Shown here: in pieces, positions 1 through 13,484 of the stretch
Layout of the letters: each line of letters begins with the position of its first letter
How positions within the stretch are numbered: position 1 is the stretch's first letter
Assembly (NCBI GenBank): GCA_964017065.1
Contig: OZ024789.1
Location: 7,568,191 to 7,632,190 of the forward strand
Length of the DNA stretch: 64,000 bases
Direction of reading: 5' to 3'
Source of the DNA: Haliclona indistincta
Taxonomy: Eukaryota > Porifera > Demospongiae > Haplosclerida > Chalinidae
The notes under the pieces: model-generated
The model's input: only the letters and a program-made list of their open reading frames with translations
Database searches by the model: none
Told to the model about the DNA's origin: nothing
Translations under genes and position numbers: made by a program

Positions 1-2715
1 TGATCTTAGTGCACATAGTGAGAGAGAGCTGTCTCTGGTGATCTCACTAACAGTGTATACAAGCGCAATTAACTTAGTCAACCACTGAAGTTCTTGTCTG
101 AGAGAGTAGCATAGCAACAGCATGTAGCAGATATGTGAAACCCTAACCATGCAAATTGCTACAAAAACGGCAAACAACAGAGTGTCTAATAGACCATAAA
201 GTCAATATTTAGCTGGAGCCAGTGACAGAAACAGCATAATGGTATAGTGGTTCAGAGGTATATTGGAACAGTGGTATATTGGTACAGTGGTATATTGGTA
301 CAGTGGTATATTGGTACAGTGGTATATCGGAGACTTGTTAAAATAGTTCATCAGTCATTCATTACCTGAGAGTTGGTTGGATGATAGATCTACTCTCTGG
401 AGGTTAGGATAGCTAGCCAGGAGAGAAATATCCAACAAACCGCAATTCTAAGAGAAAAGAAAAAGGTATGAGACGACAGTAGAATGAAAAATGAATCTTA
501 TGCTAGCTTTGGTTGACTGCTATTGTTACAGTATAATGAAGCATTTATGTGAGATCTTGACAAGTCATCCTTGAAAAGTTTTTAATACAATATCAAGTTT
601 GCACGGCAATAATAGAGTAAATCAGGTCATTACAAATTGAATAGTACTATATGAAAGTGCCTAGCAACTGAGGATAGACAAGGCACTCCTCCATAGTAAC
701 ATATGCTACTACAGTGGAACCTCTCTAAGGCTGACACCATTGGGACAAACAAAAATTGTCCATTATAGAGAGGGTGTCCTCTGGTCAGGGGTTTATTATA
801 CATTATGTGGGTTATATTTGAGATTCAGTAAGTGTCCATTATAGAGGGATGAGGGGTGTCCTCTAAGAGGGGTTCCACTGTACTAGTACTGTCCTTCTCA
901 AGCGATAAACAGGCATGTTTTCGACCACACACACACACTGTAATCTTTACTGTGTCTACTTAGAATAGCTAACTTTTCATAAAACATAAAACATGGTAAT
1001 TGATGCTCCATTCAGCTGTGACTGCCCCTCTCTCAGTCGTAATATCAGGCACATCAGATTATTTACAAACCACGTCATTGTAGTAAACACTCGATTTACA
1101 CGGGACATTGACACTGACGCTACAGATCGTCTCAAATTCCTTAAATGACTCAGGAATCCTAAACATGCTAACTAATATCCAGATCGATGACGTCCACCGT
1201 AAAATGACTTTTTTATCGGTTATTAGATATGCATACCGACCAATAGAAAATTAAATCTCATTGACCATTTAGCTAGTTAGCATATTAGCAGTGTTGTGCA
1301 ACATCTATTAGCCGAGTAATATCAACAAATCTATGATCTTTAGATAACTGATCACTGGACAACATATGTAACAGTGCTACAAAGTTTCAAATCTACTCAA
1401 AATTTGCTTTTTCGCTCATTTTGTTAACTTCAAAAGCTCAAGTTCACTAGAACGCAAAGACAAGGGGGTCTTGGAACACACGTATGCATAAGCTATGATC
1501 TGTTCCCCCCAAGGCAGTGAAAGAGTAGACTTGTAATGGAATGCGATTCTCACTATTCAGTATAATACAGTTGTTGCTCATACACTATGCCCCATTGTTT
1601 TCCTTTTAGTTCGAATCATCTCTAGTGTGAACTTAGCCTCGACATTCCCAGGCTCTAAAAACACAAAAGTCAAACACAAGTAAAAGAGCCTGGTATGAGC
1701 CCAGGTCCAGAGCCTGGTATGAGCCCAGGTCCAGAGCCTGGTACGAGCCCAGAGGGCTCTTTTTGCTCTACAGGAAGTTTCAGAGATTGAAAGCAATGCA
1801 ATATAAAGCTGTGTAACTGGCTGCTTGTAGCTGTTGGGTACATGATAAGGTAGACCAGGAAATGTCATACCAAGGAAGTAGTAAAAATAAAAGAGCTTTA
1901 GTATTCGGTATTCATGCTTGTCGGTTATTCATGCTTGACACATCATGACAAACTATCATGATAACATGAGTAATATGACACAGGGGACTTCTGATCCATG
2001 CTGAGTTACCTGACTATGAATATAGAGTGAAGCGGTTATGAATACCAATGTCCTTTATGCACACACAAGGGGAAACCCAGCAAAAACTGTGTTGTTGTTG
2101 AGTGAGTACTGCATTTATCTCAGCCTAGCGATGGAATGCAACTATATAAGCTCTTTGGTTTTATGATAATCAATGGAGGTGTCTTCATCCTGGTCCAGTG
2201 TAAATAAGGCACAAACAGTGATGATTTTGACACAGCAAAACACTACAAACTTTTGACAGCACATGGTGACATCCTATAGCAGGTCACACAATCAAAACAT
2301 CATTAGCCTTCTGATTTTAGGTGTTGCTTACATAGGGACAAGAGCAGCAAACTCACTTGTAGGGTCAGGTGCAGATATGCAACACTGGTGCCGTTCCCTG
2401 TGAGGCCCAGACAGGACAACCCACTGGACACAACTTCCCTGGTTAATGATTTACCCTGCATTGAAAAATGATCATTGTATACAAGTAACTTAAAATTTGT
2501 GATAGAACCAAAGTAAGCTTGACTGTTTCGCTCTCTACAAACTAAAAAACTGAAACTGTGACTAAAACATAATGTTCTTACCTGATCGCCGTCTCCTGAG
2601 TCCTGGGGATATGCAGTGGTGGTTGTAACCGATGAGAGGGCAAACGAACGGTCAAGATTGTCGTAGCCGTGGAAAGTTCCTTCCTGGGACGAGTCAGCGA
2701 TGCTCGCGGCCGACA
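1..2715 (-). CDS. LRRC23: LRRC23-like radial-spoke leucine-rich repeat protein (5' part, continues off left edge)
   Basis: Three coding exons read on the minus strand: 2582-2715 (ATG at 2715), 2357-2455 and 366-447. All junctions are GT-AG; the first two are phase 0 and exon 3 ends in phase 1. Exon 1 encodes an acidic Ser/Thr-rich N-terminus. Exon 2 contains GLSCLGLTGNGTSVAYLHL and exon 3 reads LLASYPNLQRVDLSSNQLS, a leucine-rich repeat. Remembered human LRRC23 has the same order (GLSLLCKTGNG, then LLRSYIHLRYVDISENHLT), so orthology is likely. LRRC23 is a radial-spoke component of motile cilia and sperm flagella. The next exon should start in phase 1; no convincing one was found in 1-365, so it may lie outside the window. 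The gene is head-to-head with the ZU5 gene at 3061. Identity rests on recalled alignment, not a search. Confidence 0.85.
245..332. repeat. Short tandem repeat, unit about 17 bp
   Basis: The motif tattggtacagtggta recurs about four times in a row, slightly degenerate at both ends. It lies just downstream (gene sense) of LRRC23 exon 3. Confidence 0.8.
712..880. mobile_element. MITE with CAGTGGAACC termini, copy 1 (pogo/Tc1-type)
   Basis: A 169-bp element starts CAGTGGAACCTCTCTAAG and ends with a near-perfect inverted copy (CTAAGAGGGGTTCCACTG). TA lies on both sides (710-711 and 881-882), as expected for a Tc1/mariner/pogo TA target duplication. A second copy in opposite orientation lies at 12367-12534. 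There is no open reading frame, so it is non-autonomous. Confidence 0.85.
1684..1755. repeat. 24-bp tandem repeat, three copies
   Basis: The unit agagcctggtatgagcccag plus gtcc repeats three times with one substitution in the last copy. It lies in LRRC23 intron 2. Any open frame through it is incidental. Confidence 0.85.
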
Positions 2716-3060
2716 TTTTGTTTCGGGGGGCTGTTTCTATGACAACACGCGCCAGAAATTCATTGGCGATAAACATCAACACGTGCGGGCTTGTGGAAGG
2801 TGGAACACGGAAAGGGCGATTGCATTCATGAAATTCCTAAATTCCAAGAATTGTCACGACAATTATAATTATTGGCCTCTGGAGCTTTATAAAGCAAAGC
2901 TAGAGTATCCTTTCCACAATAATACGTCGCTGAGTTTCCGTTGCCTCGTGAATTGTCCTCAGTGCAAAACAGCAACTTGAGAAACAGGTAACTTAAAAGC
3001 CCACACACAGCTAGATCTAGCTAGCTTGCAAACTCACCTGCAACCACTGAGCTCAGCTGT
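2716..3060. promoter_or_regulatory. Bidirectional promoter interval, LRRC23 / ZU5 gene
   Basis: The start codons of LRRC23 (minus, 2715) and the ZU5-domain gene (plus, 3061) are only 345 bp apart and point away from each other. No TATA box was evident. The role as a shared promoter is inferred from the geometry. Confidence 0.6.
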
Positions 3061-6000
3061 ATGATTACATCCATTTCCAAAACTGCAGTTATTGCAATGG
3101 CAGCAATTGACAATCGCCGAAATTCTGCTTCGAGACTACGGATAGACGACGATTCTGACGATGAGTTAGAAGGCGCCGGCTATAACCCCATGATGGAGTC
3201 CAGTTCTGACGATGACACACCAAGCGACGAGGATGTGCAGACTGTGATGGTGTTTTTCAGGAAAATGTACGAGGACCCGCAACAAGACGTGATGGAGATG
3301 CTTGACGGCCTGGCCGGGGAGGTGCTTCGCACGGGAAAAATTAGCGTGGTGGGAACCGCAGGAGGTAAGTTATAGCATCGATCATAACCAGCTTTCAAAC
3401 TTCCCTTTTGCAGATATGAATCTTCTCCAGCCACTTCTGTTCAGTTTGCAAGCTAGCTCAGAAAAGGAGCTTCCCATAATCTTGCCCGAGTTGCTCGCCA
3501 ATCCGTTTTTCAAGCAGAGAGAAGCAGGCCTCCCTTATGGAATTTTCACGAGTGAATACATGCTTTCCAGCGGTTATTTTCGCTTGCAGATTCCAATCGA
3601 TTACGTCATAGAAGAGTTGCTTCAGTCACATAGCTGCAAGGGGCCTGGTGCAGCCCAGGCCGAGGTGCTCATCGATGGTGCCTTGTCTGTGAACAAATAC
3701 ACCTCAACCCAAGGCACAATGCATCATGTTCGAATGCTCTATGAGAATGCTCCACCTTTCGTTGGCTATAATACTGAGTCTCGAGAAAGAACTTCCAGTC
3801 TGAAGGAAGAAATCGAGGACCAACTACTAGAGTTGCCAAATAAGAAAAACTCCAAGGCCTCACTCAATAGTGATTCTGGCTGCGGCAGTTCTCATAGGTC
3901 TTCTTCAATTGATTTCGAGGGCATGGATCCACCTGTCAAGCACCCTCATGTATCCAGGCTCTCCTCAGTTCCGAATGTAACACCTGGTCGCAGAATAAGC
4001 GTGGTTGACCCACCGCCGATATCAGCAAGGTCACCCTCTCCGGCTGACTTCGGCAAGTTCATGCCCGACATGACGAAGTGGCGCTGCAGTGTCCACGACA
4101 ACATGATCATTGGTATGTACGGACGTGACAATTCCTACTCACTACTGACATGGGACCCAAAGCTCAAGACCAAGATTCTTCTCTCAAGTGTTGCACAACC
4201 CAGCAGTTCAACTCCATCGTCACCAGTAGTAATTGAATCGAAGCATCCTGTCTTGACGGTCTACATCAAGAACACCACTGAAAACTCACTGGCTTTCTCC
4301 ATCAGAGCAAACCGGCAATCAAAGATGTTCACTTCGCACATCATCTACCCAAAAGAAGGCCTCCACATTCTTGGCCCAGGAGAGGAATGGACGAAAGGGA
4401 TGGACGTTGTCCAGAAGGACGCCGAGAGAGACGAGTATTTCGTGATAGACGTTCTCCTTTGTACAATGGAAGTTGACAACTCTTCTTGGAACGTCAGCCG
4501 GCAGTATGCAGTAATGAAGAGCAGCACAGAGTAAGCATATCAATACACACTCCTTCACATGAATTCATTCACTGCCTTTTACCTCAGGTTGGATCAACCC
4601 AGAGCTCTCAGGAGAATATCCAAAGGCCTGCCCACTTTCCCTGGTTCCTTTTCAACTCAGCCCAGGGTATGCTTGTGTAAACTTAGAGTTGTGATGTAGT
4701 AGACACACAGCCCACCTAGATTTGTGACTGAGCCTTCCCACACAAACTTAATTAAAGTAGCAAGCAATCCTATCATATTACTGTATCGTGTTTCCTTTAC
4801 AGGACCTCAGCAGTGCTCTGAAGCAGATATTTCTGCATGGGCTGCAAGCTGTAGTAAAAAGCAAGCTGGATGAAGCAGAGATAATATTCACTCATGCTCT
4901 TCAATTGCCTGTGTTCCAAAGAGTGCCCCTGAAGGCATTTGCCTACATCTGTCTGGCTGTGCTAGCAAACAAAAGAAGAAAGGAGGAGAAATTGTGAGTG
5001 TAGTGTAGATAGAAGGCATGTGGTTGTTGGTATAGTGTAGATGACCCTTCTGGAGAGGTCATTTGTTGATGGTATCTCTATGTATTGTGCAGGCATAGTG
5101 TGGGGTTGATTGTATCACTGGTCAATCATGCAGTCAAGTTGGTCCGCTCGTGCGAGTTCTCACAAACAATGCAAATGCCCAAGCTGGTCGGCCTAGTCAC
5201 ACAACTCGAGAAAGAGCTAGACATCAAGAAGATAATCAAAGATGTGAAACCTCACGAATCAGGTAAAAGATTTGAGTGTATGCATTTGTTCCACTATTTC
5301 ATTGTCATTGTTTTTTTCTTCAGTTGCGATACCCAGTGAACAAGGAGTAATGACAGCAATCATCGGGCCCATGGGTGGAGCAATCGATCTTGAACACGAG
5401 CACCTCATGATTCCAGGAGGAGCTCTAATATGTGACACGTCAATACGCTTCAAGCGGAATGACCCAGACAAGCTTCGGCAGTCAGTGAACTGCACGCAAT
5501 GGTCAGACATGCTAAATGTCATAACTGTTCTGGAGATCCAGTGCCGACCACCGGTGTCTCAGTTTCACAAGCCTGCAATAATCAACGTACCTCTACCCAA
5601 AGAACTCCGAAAAAATTCCTCACTTCAACTTAGACTGCTTCAGAGCAACTACATGAGTAACTGGCAAGATATCACGGATGAGGCTAACTCGTCAGTAGAG
5701 GTGGTTGGACATTCAAGAGATCAAGTACAAATCAGAACTGACTACACCGGATGGCTCATAGTCGCTCGAATTGATTTCGATGTCACCAAGGTCATGCAGA
5801 TGGCTATAAAGTCCGTATTTCATGCCGAACCAATGATAGTAAACGTGAATGTGTATGGATGCATATTCCCTGACAACCATGCCCAAATTGTAGCCTACTT
5901 GAAGTCAGCTAAGAACAATCAGAAACAGAGAACAAGTAGCCCGGCTGGGTTTGTGCCGATCGCCATATCCGATCACACCATCAAAGCCCATGTCAGACAA

Positions 6001-6228
6001 AGATTGAGAATAGAGGTACAAGGACTTGAAATGGACACTGGTTCTGAACCAAGCACGGAATTCACAGTAGAAGATCCGCTGAACCAAATCGTCGAAAAAA
6101 CAGTGAAGATAAGTAGTCCAAAGAGGCTGAAAGGTCGGTTGGTGATCAGCTCATACTGCAATGCTCCCAAGGGATGGAAAAAACTAGAAGAAATCGACCT
6201 TCGCTATAACTCTCCAAGAAGCACTTAA
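3061..6228 (+). CDS. ZU5-domain protein, six exons, 921 residues
   Basis: Exons are 3061-3364, 3414-4530, 4588-4666, 4803-4993, 5093-5262 and 5324-6228, with phases consistent throughout and a 49-bp first intron. A second in-frame Met at 3097 (MAAIDN) could be the start instead. The N-terminus is acidic and Ser-rich (DDDSDDE), and residues about 265-340 are Ser/Pro-rich. The start of exon 6 reads MTAIIGPMGGAIDLEHEHL, then MIPGGAL, the typical beginning of a ZU5 domain (found in ankyrin, UNC5 and PIDD), followed by a UPA-like stretch with TDYTGWLIVARIDFD. No death domain follows; the protein ends GWKKLEEIDLRYNSPRST. There is no signal peptide or membrane segment, so it is likely cytoplasmic, perhaps a scaffold. 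Function unknown. Confidence 0.85.
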
Positions 6229-6348
6229 TAACTCTCTCTTTGTGTCAACTTGTACTAAAAATATCAAAGTAACAGGATTTATTTATTTAAAGCATTCCTT
6301 TTCTCACTTTGCCTTGCTTTCTGTATCTCCATTCCTTCATATTTTCTC

Positions 6349-6354
6349 AATAAA
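6349..6354 (+). terminator. Polyadenylation signal AATAAA for the ZU5 gene
   Basis: AATAAA lies 121 bases after the stop codon in an AT-rich, T-rich context. It is the first such hexamer downstream of the gene. Confidence 0.55.
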
Positions 6355-9300
6355 CAAAACCAATCTCTCAGCGTAAAACAACAACAATGTTTTGTCTTGT
6401 TCAAAACATTTTCAGTTTAAAGTGCATATTGTACTTTCATGCTTCAAACTGAAGCCAGTAAACTGCATAACAATTATGCACAAAGTTTAAATAATTTTTA
6501 TATTCATGAACTGGTGGATTTTTTATTTTTCATTATCTGTTATAAGTTTTTAAAGATTTGAGTCAACTTTCTTACCTGATGTTACCTGGTTACTTTACGA
6601 TATTCATGAGCTGCTGTTTCCTCGTCCATTTCTCATAAACTTAGTTACAATAGTTATAAATAGAAGCTTGTCACATGCGGGATGAGCTAGTGAATAAGTG
6701 CAAAGCCCTTGTTTGTCAGGCGAGATAAAGAAATGAGTATGGAATCCTTGCTTATCATGGAAGATAAAGGTGGTTAATTATAAATCACCACATTCTGCAT
6801 AGCAATCAAAGGAGTGTCTCCGATGAATATAATCATACTGTGGGCACTGATCAAATAAGTATTGGATACATGTTAGCATTCCAAGTGGTCGGTGACGCAA
6901 GCTAAAGTGTGTCTACTACTGTCAGCTCACTACGGTATTGCAACAATGGACAGCACTGCTTTGTCTATAGCGAAATACTGCCATATCTAGAGCTAGCACA
7001 GATTCACAAAAATTCAGTGACTTGAAATAGAGATAAATCCGTCAGTACTCCATGATCTTTATCTATAGCTAGTCTACTTATTGTATTCTCTTCATTGGTG
7101 GTAAAGAAGAGAGAGGTGCTGTACAATGGTTTCCTATGCATTGATGTGCATTCATAGCCGAGACAAGACCTTAACAGGAGTTATGAATATTGACAGACCC
7201 AGCATTCTAGCATGCATGACTTACTATTATGGTGTGCGCTGTATACATTGGTGATTAGGCGTTGTGTATACCAAGGCAGCGTACATGTAGAACGAGACTT
7301 AGTGATCATAGAAAGAGCGCTATATGACAAACTTTACCATTTTACAAAAGCAAGAAAAACAAACACATGTTTGACTCCTTTCTTGTCCTCTTAAATAGCT
7401 ATTTGTTAGTACACTTACAGAATTGTTATAAACTTTATCCTGATTTTAGAACTAAAGCAAAAATTACCATGTGCATAGCTACTTGTCATAAGATGACTAA
7501 GAGTCAAGAGACAAACCTCAAACATCACACTACGTTGAAACAGTCATAAATTCCGGTTTCGTTTATAAACACAGTAACAGAGCCAGGACAAGCACATGAC
7601 AGCTATCCTCACAGGCGATGCACATTGACTGTACTGCCCTGAAAGCATAGACTTGTAGGCTGAGCAGCTGGGATAGTTGTAGTTACAAAATTCTAGGTTT
7701 TTTTCCAAGTGGTATCTGCACATGCTTTTTGTGTTTTTATAGCACATGTAACTTAATTTAAAACAATCATCTCTCAGGCAGCATTAACATAATTGTCAAC
7801 TTCAAAGAGTTAATGATATTACATGGTCATTGTGATGTCATCACAATCACACACAATATGAACTCATGTAGCTTAAGGAGCGTGCAAGAATTCATGAAGA
7901 CATACATACATACCTACGCAAGTGAGGGTTAAACTAACTGGAGTATGAATATGAGAGACCATGCTTCCATAACTAATGGAGGACCACCCTTTGGAAATGA
8001 TCAGGTGGAAACTGAAACACTTTGAGAGGAAGTGTGGCCTGGATAACGAATCTTTAAGCAGCAGTCAAGTGTGTATGAAACCACGATACTTGATCATGGG
8101 CGGCAGTACACATGGTATTGTAGGACACTCTGTAGTACAATACACAATGTACTGTACATACACACACACACACATGATACAGTACATGTATGGGTGCAAA
8201 TGGAAGTTATGATAGTTCAATTTTCCATAGGAAGTGTACAGACCACATGGAAGTGACTATGAATACACTTATACATCCAGCACAACCCCACACACAAGAT
8301 GACTATAACATGCATGCAGGAAAAATACTGAACTATCGAACACTACAGACATAACGTCACACAACATTGAGACGGGAATGCATGAAAATACTCTGACAGC
8401 GCCATCCTTTAGCAATTTTAAGGAATAATCTTAGAAAAGGGATGTACAGTACTTATGCAATATACACACAAATGCGGTCACCATATGATCGAATCCAGGT
8501 ATACACTCAAAGGTTTTGCAAATGCAGACAATTTACTTAGGTTACGTAAGCCGATCAATACATAGTAAATATACTATAAACTACACTTGGTTGCCATGGA
8601 CGCTAATAAAATTAAGCGTGAAACAGCTGTGGAAGTCAACCCAGTACACAAATAGGCTAGTGAGAACTGTATTGGAGTCCGATTCTAAGAATCTTCTGAC
8701 AAGGTCAGAGTAACACACATTCACTCAAATCAAAGCAACGTTTCTCTCTGTCTCAAGTATCTGGTGACACCAGGACATCTGAGCACAAGCAGATACTGAG
8801 TAACCTCCAGAACTACATGTAGAGCCCAGACACTGAGCTAGAGAAGAATCGACTGCATGCAGACAGCACAGCAAATGCATGCTTCTTTGTGATTAATAAA
8901 AACACAGCCAGTATTAAGACTGGGTATTTGTTTACAGAGGGATACTGTTCGTAGAATAAAAGATTCTCTCATGTCGTGAAATTCAAAATGGGTTAAATAC
9001 CCAGACTTCACCACTACACTCACACACACCCAAAACATTGAAACACACACTCAATTCCAGCATACTCACATGTGCAGTCGCTCGATCATGTACTAGCACA
9101 TGTTTGTACTCACTTACAACACGCGTGCAACTAAGCTAATGTGGGACATAGACACTCTGGAATTCTGATCACTTGTGACGTAAGATTGATAGTTTGTAGA
9201 GGAGGCAATAAAAATTATTGCAATAAACAAACAGATCTGTGAGCTGCGATCACTCACCTATGACAACGCATGAACGACTCACGCTGCAAATGGCGAATGC

Positions 9301-9715
9301 ACACAAATCAACAAATAACCTTAGGGGGCTCCGAGAATTGATTTGTTATCAGATTCTGAACCAAGAATCTGTAACTCTTTCAAAATCAATACCCATACTG
9401 TACACAATGCTTATAAACCACCAAGACGCACAAGACCACAAAACTCACAAATATAAAGCTTCCACATAAACTGCATTTTAACACACAATATTACGCATAG
9501 TGTTAGCAAGTGATAGCTTGGTTTCCAATTGAAAGATAACACAATTTGTGTTCACAGCACATGTGTGCATACGTGAGATGTTGAATGTACGAGAGAAATG
9601 TGACAGCTTAAGTTGATTGCATGACAGTGTAAGGAAAGTGACAAAGATGACAAAAAAAAATGATTTTCACCATGATACCTGATAAATTGTGTAGGTCAGT
9701 GCGTGTGACGGTGTG

Positions 9716-9717
9716 TG

Positions 9718-9754
<37 letters not shown>
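9716..9754. repeat. (GT)n microsatellite
   Basis: An uninterrupted run of GT dinucleotides, preceded by degenerate gtgtgac sequence. Confidence 0.9.
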
Positions 9755-9854
9755 AATTATACAACACACATTTAATGGACACTGCTTACAGCTGTACGAC
9801 ACATGCCCGCCCTTTCCTCCTCGCCCATCTCCTCATAGCAAGCATTCACATGCT

Positions 9855-10032
9855 CATTCACTCACTCACTCACTCACCCACCCACCCCACCCACCCACCC
9901 ACTCACTCACTCACCCCACCCACCCACCCACTCACCCACTCACTCACACACTCACTCACACACACACTCACTCACTCACCCACCCACTCACTCACCCACC
10001 CACCCACTCACTCACTCACTCACTCACTCACT
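9855..10032. repeat. CACT/CACC low-complexity satellite
   Basis: About 180 bp of mixed cactcact and cacccaccc units without G on the plus strand. It produces spurious His/Thr/Ser-rich open frames in two readings. Confidence 0.9.
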
Positions 10033-11459
10033 ACCTCTCATGCACCTATAAGTACATGTGTATCTATTTTGTTAGGAAGACTACAATATTCTTGAGTGGA
10101 TACATGACATCTTATCGATCGATCAATGAAGATATGTTATCTCAAACGTCAAGGAATTCAAAGACAATGAATAAGAGCAAGATAAATACTGTTACACACA
10201 TTCCTCGCACAGAACCAAAACAAGCACTCACAAACAAGAGTCTTTTTTGGTGAAATGACATCACAGGTCTATAAATTTGAGTAGGAACGCACTATGCAAA
10301 TCATGATTATAATCATAATAATTACACTAGGAAACATAATTACTAGTTGACTAAAAAAGCATTGTTTAAAAAATCATTTTGTTCACAGACTAATGTTTTG
10401 TTAATCCTCACGCTGTAAGTCGAATTTGGAAACAGATGAAGATAGCTTGCTTGCTTTTGAGAAAGATACGTCCAGCTGAGTGTCAGCCCACATTGAGAGA
10501 GGCAGCTTGCTTGTGACAATACTGAGATGGTTAGAAAGAAGCAATAATACAACAAGAGTGTTCAAATAGAGCTATGGTAAAGTGACATATCTGTCAAACA
10601 TTAATTGCACGTGGTTCTACATGTGCTGACACCATGCACAGCATGCAGTTGCTACAGCAACTAGTCACAGAAGGTGACAAAAACCAGTGGGAGTGAAATT
10701 GCTGACAGAAACACCAAGGTCGCTTTAACTATAACTTAGTTAACACATTGTTGTGTAGTAGCCTGGTTGACATAGGGCAATCCTGTAAAACCTTCTGCCT
10801 AGTCACAAAGGTGACAATCGCCCAGAACGATTGACTTCATGTGTTCACGATTGACAATTCATGTGTTCATGTGCAATCTACTCAGGGCCAAGAGCGTGCA
10901 GGAATTCCCCAGTAAAAACACAGGTCTGGGTGCGGTTTGTCAACAGTGCTTTTGAATGCGCAGGCCACAAACCCAGCTAAAGTGAAGCCAGGCCTTCACA
11001 GGAGATACCCTATGAAGCTTGTGGAAATAGTGGTTTTAAGGGTGGAAATGAGGTAAAATGAATATAGGAAATGAGATTATAGAAGACTTCTTAAACAAAT
11101 GGAAGACAATAGAAGACAAGCCCAGTAGAAAATGCTAAGAATAGGAAATTAAAATCAAGGTGGAAGTGGAGCACAGCTACCAGCAGTATTCCAACACGCT
11201 GGAATAACTTGATCAGCAACCAAAAGCTTGTGTCACAAAGTATTCTACTACTACACAAATGTAGTCACTACCAAGTATGTGAGTGATTACATGATAAACA
11301 TGCACCACATGCGTAATAAGTGCCCTGACATGCATGCTATAAATGTGACCAATAAATGTGATCACACTACGAATGATCTAACTCTAATGCTATTGCTAAG
11401 ATTATACATAGTTCCAGTATACTAAGAGCTGTGCAGTACTTATGGACCAGTAGACTTGC

Positions 11460-13428
11460 TCACCGTTCAGGCGCTGACAGTGAATGAGCTGAGCTGGAGT
11501 TGACAGAGCTTGGAGTGTATGATACGAACTCATCCAGCACCCCAGAGACAGGATAGGCCCACAGACTATGGCTGTGCAGCTTACATGATGAGGGTGGAGC
11601 AAACTTGTAGTCTTTGGGCAAGAATTGACCTTTCCTTCCATTCTCCAGTGACCTTTGAATCTGTAGAAACGACGAGATATGTAGGGTGAGAGAGTGAGAG
11701 AGAGAGGGAGGGAAGGAGAGGAGAGAGGAGAAAGAAGAGGGGAGAGAAGAGAAAGGAAAGGGGAGAGGGGAGAGGAGAGGGAGGGAGAGAGAGAGAGAGA
11801 GAGGGAGGGAAGGAGAGAGGGGAGAGGGAGGGAGAGAGAGAAAGAGAGGGAGGGAGGGAGGGAGGGGGAAGAGAAATGAATTACAACTTGTACAAGTACA
11901 AATAATTATGATAACTATATTAATCATAATATTTTATATAAACTGTTTAATAGGTGCAAGATTTAAAACGGATGTTCATCACATTTTTATCTACATGCCT
12001 AAAATTGTCACTAACAATAAAACACTAGTTATAAAGAGACACTAGTAGTAGCACTGATTAGCACCTACTTGAAGCAGTGAGTATCATAATATGAGACGAA
12101 TTTAATGATCTGTAACAACACGTGCTTTTGGAGCAAGTTTCCCAAAACCAATGACTGATAATAATACAAACATTCCAATGACGTATAATAATTAACTACC
12201 AATTAACACATTTCACGCATTCAAATAACTATGGACAGTCTGAATTTACAATTGATATACACAACAAAACAAAATATGGAGGAAAAGGGATATTATTGGT
12301 ACAGTGAACTCCCTAAGGGACAAGTGATCAGAGAAGGTGCTGAACAGCGCTAACAGTGCATGAATACAGTGGAAACCCTCTTAGAGGACACCCTTCATCC
12401 CTCCATAATGGACACTTACTGAATCCCAAATGTAACCCACATAATGTATAATAAACCCCTGACCAGAGGACACCCTCTCTATAATGGACAATTTTTGTTG
12501 GTCCCAATGGTGTCCGCCTTAGAGGGGTCCGCTGTAATAGTTTTACTCCCTCGTTTAGATTGCCATATCATTTTGAATTTATGAGTGCACAAGCAAGAGT
12601 GGTATCTCCAATCTTGAAAGTTGAGCAGCCCATGGTCTGCATCTGACGTTACAAAAGCATTTGCTGCAGTTGGAGCCCTGAGAGCATGCTTTTTGACTGA
12701 ATTCACAGACAGAGTTTCATTTAGAGGGCGGGTGGGCGCTCACCCCAGCTATTGAAGTATTCTCACCCACTTGAATCATACAAAAACATTATTCTTATCA
12801 TTTGGCTTAATTTTTATCAACATGCGCTTTGCCCTATTTTCAGATAAGCGTCTGACAGATATTTTATTCAAATCGATCTTGAGCGAATGCATGAGATATT
12901 TTCATTCTTAAATGTCACCCACACACACACACACACACATAAATATAAGCAATTTAACCCTCGAGGATGTATAAAGGTTAAAGTATAATATTATACAATA
13001 GAGTAGTGACCTGTTTGAGGAGATCTCTTTTAGTGTTACCATATCCATTGAAACCAGTATTAGCATCCACTAGTCGTCCTGACATGAACATCTGAATAGA
13101 AGAGGAACGATTAAACTTTCTTTCTTCTAGACAGCTACATCAAAAAATGTGTATGTACAATGCACAAAATAGCACAAGTAAGCATTCATGGACAATGAAA
13201 CAAAAAGCTCTTTCACAGCATTCTGAAACTTTATAATATCATACCAGAAACATCCCTGGAAACACATTGTGACGATCAACAAGCAATGGGACGTCCATAT
13301 TGATATTATCCAGCGCATGCACAAGATCATATTTGAGTATTCTGTAAGGATCTATAGTACACTGTGGAGGGAGGGAGGGAGGGAGAGAGGGAGGGAGGGA
13401 GGGAGGGAGGGAGGGAGGGAGGGAGGGA

Positions 13429-13484
<56 letters not shown>

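Larger units (their letters stand above)
448..2356 (-). other. LRRC23 intron 2 (1.9 kb), repeat-bearing
   Basis: This intron lies between the second and third LRRC23 coding exons. It holds a CAGTGG-ended MITE at 712-880 and a 24-bp tandem repeat at about 1684-1755. Otherwise it is AT-rich sequence with no convincing exon. The 96-codon open frame at 1578-1868 on the minus strand lies over the 24-bp repeat and is not taken as a gene. Confidence 0.7.
6355..11459. other. Intergenic DNA between two convergent genes; no supported gene
   Basis: This 5.1-kb AT-rich interval separates the 3' end of the ZU5 gene (plus) from the 3' end of the FAM194-domain gene (minus). Only short low-complexity open frames were found and none has a domain or splice context that can be supported. 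It contains the GT tract and CACT/CACC satellite near 9.7-10.0 kb. Confidence 0.6.

Noticed and set aside
1..60. Possible fourth LRRC23 exon on the minus strand (after ctgttag)
   Set aside because: With the required phase the reading meets a stop within 14 codons, and other acceptor choices do not give a leucine-rich repeat.
9660..10253. 197-codon frame rich in CVCV, THSLTHSLTH
   Set aside because: It consists of the GT tract and the CACT/CACC satellite; there is no unique sequence of protein character.
11694..11879. Glu/Arg/Gly-rich frame (and Ser/Leu/Pro-rich frames on the other strand, also at 13239-13757)
   Set aside because: These are polypurine tracts in introns; only the spliced exons next to them have protein-like sequence.
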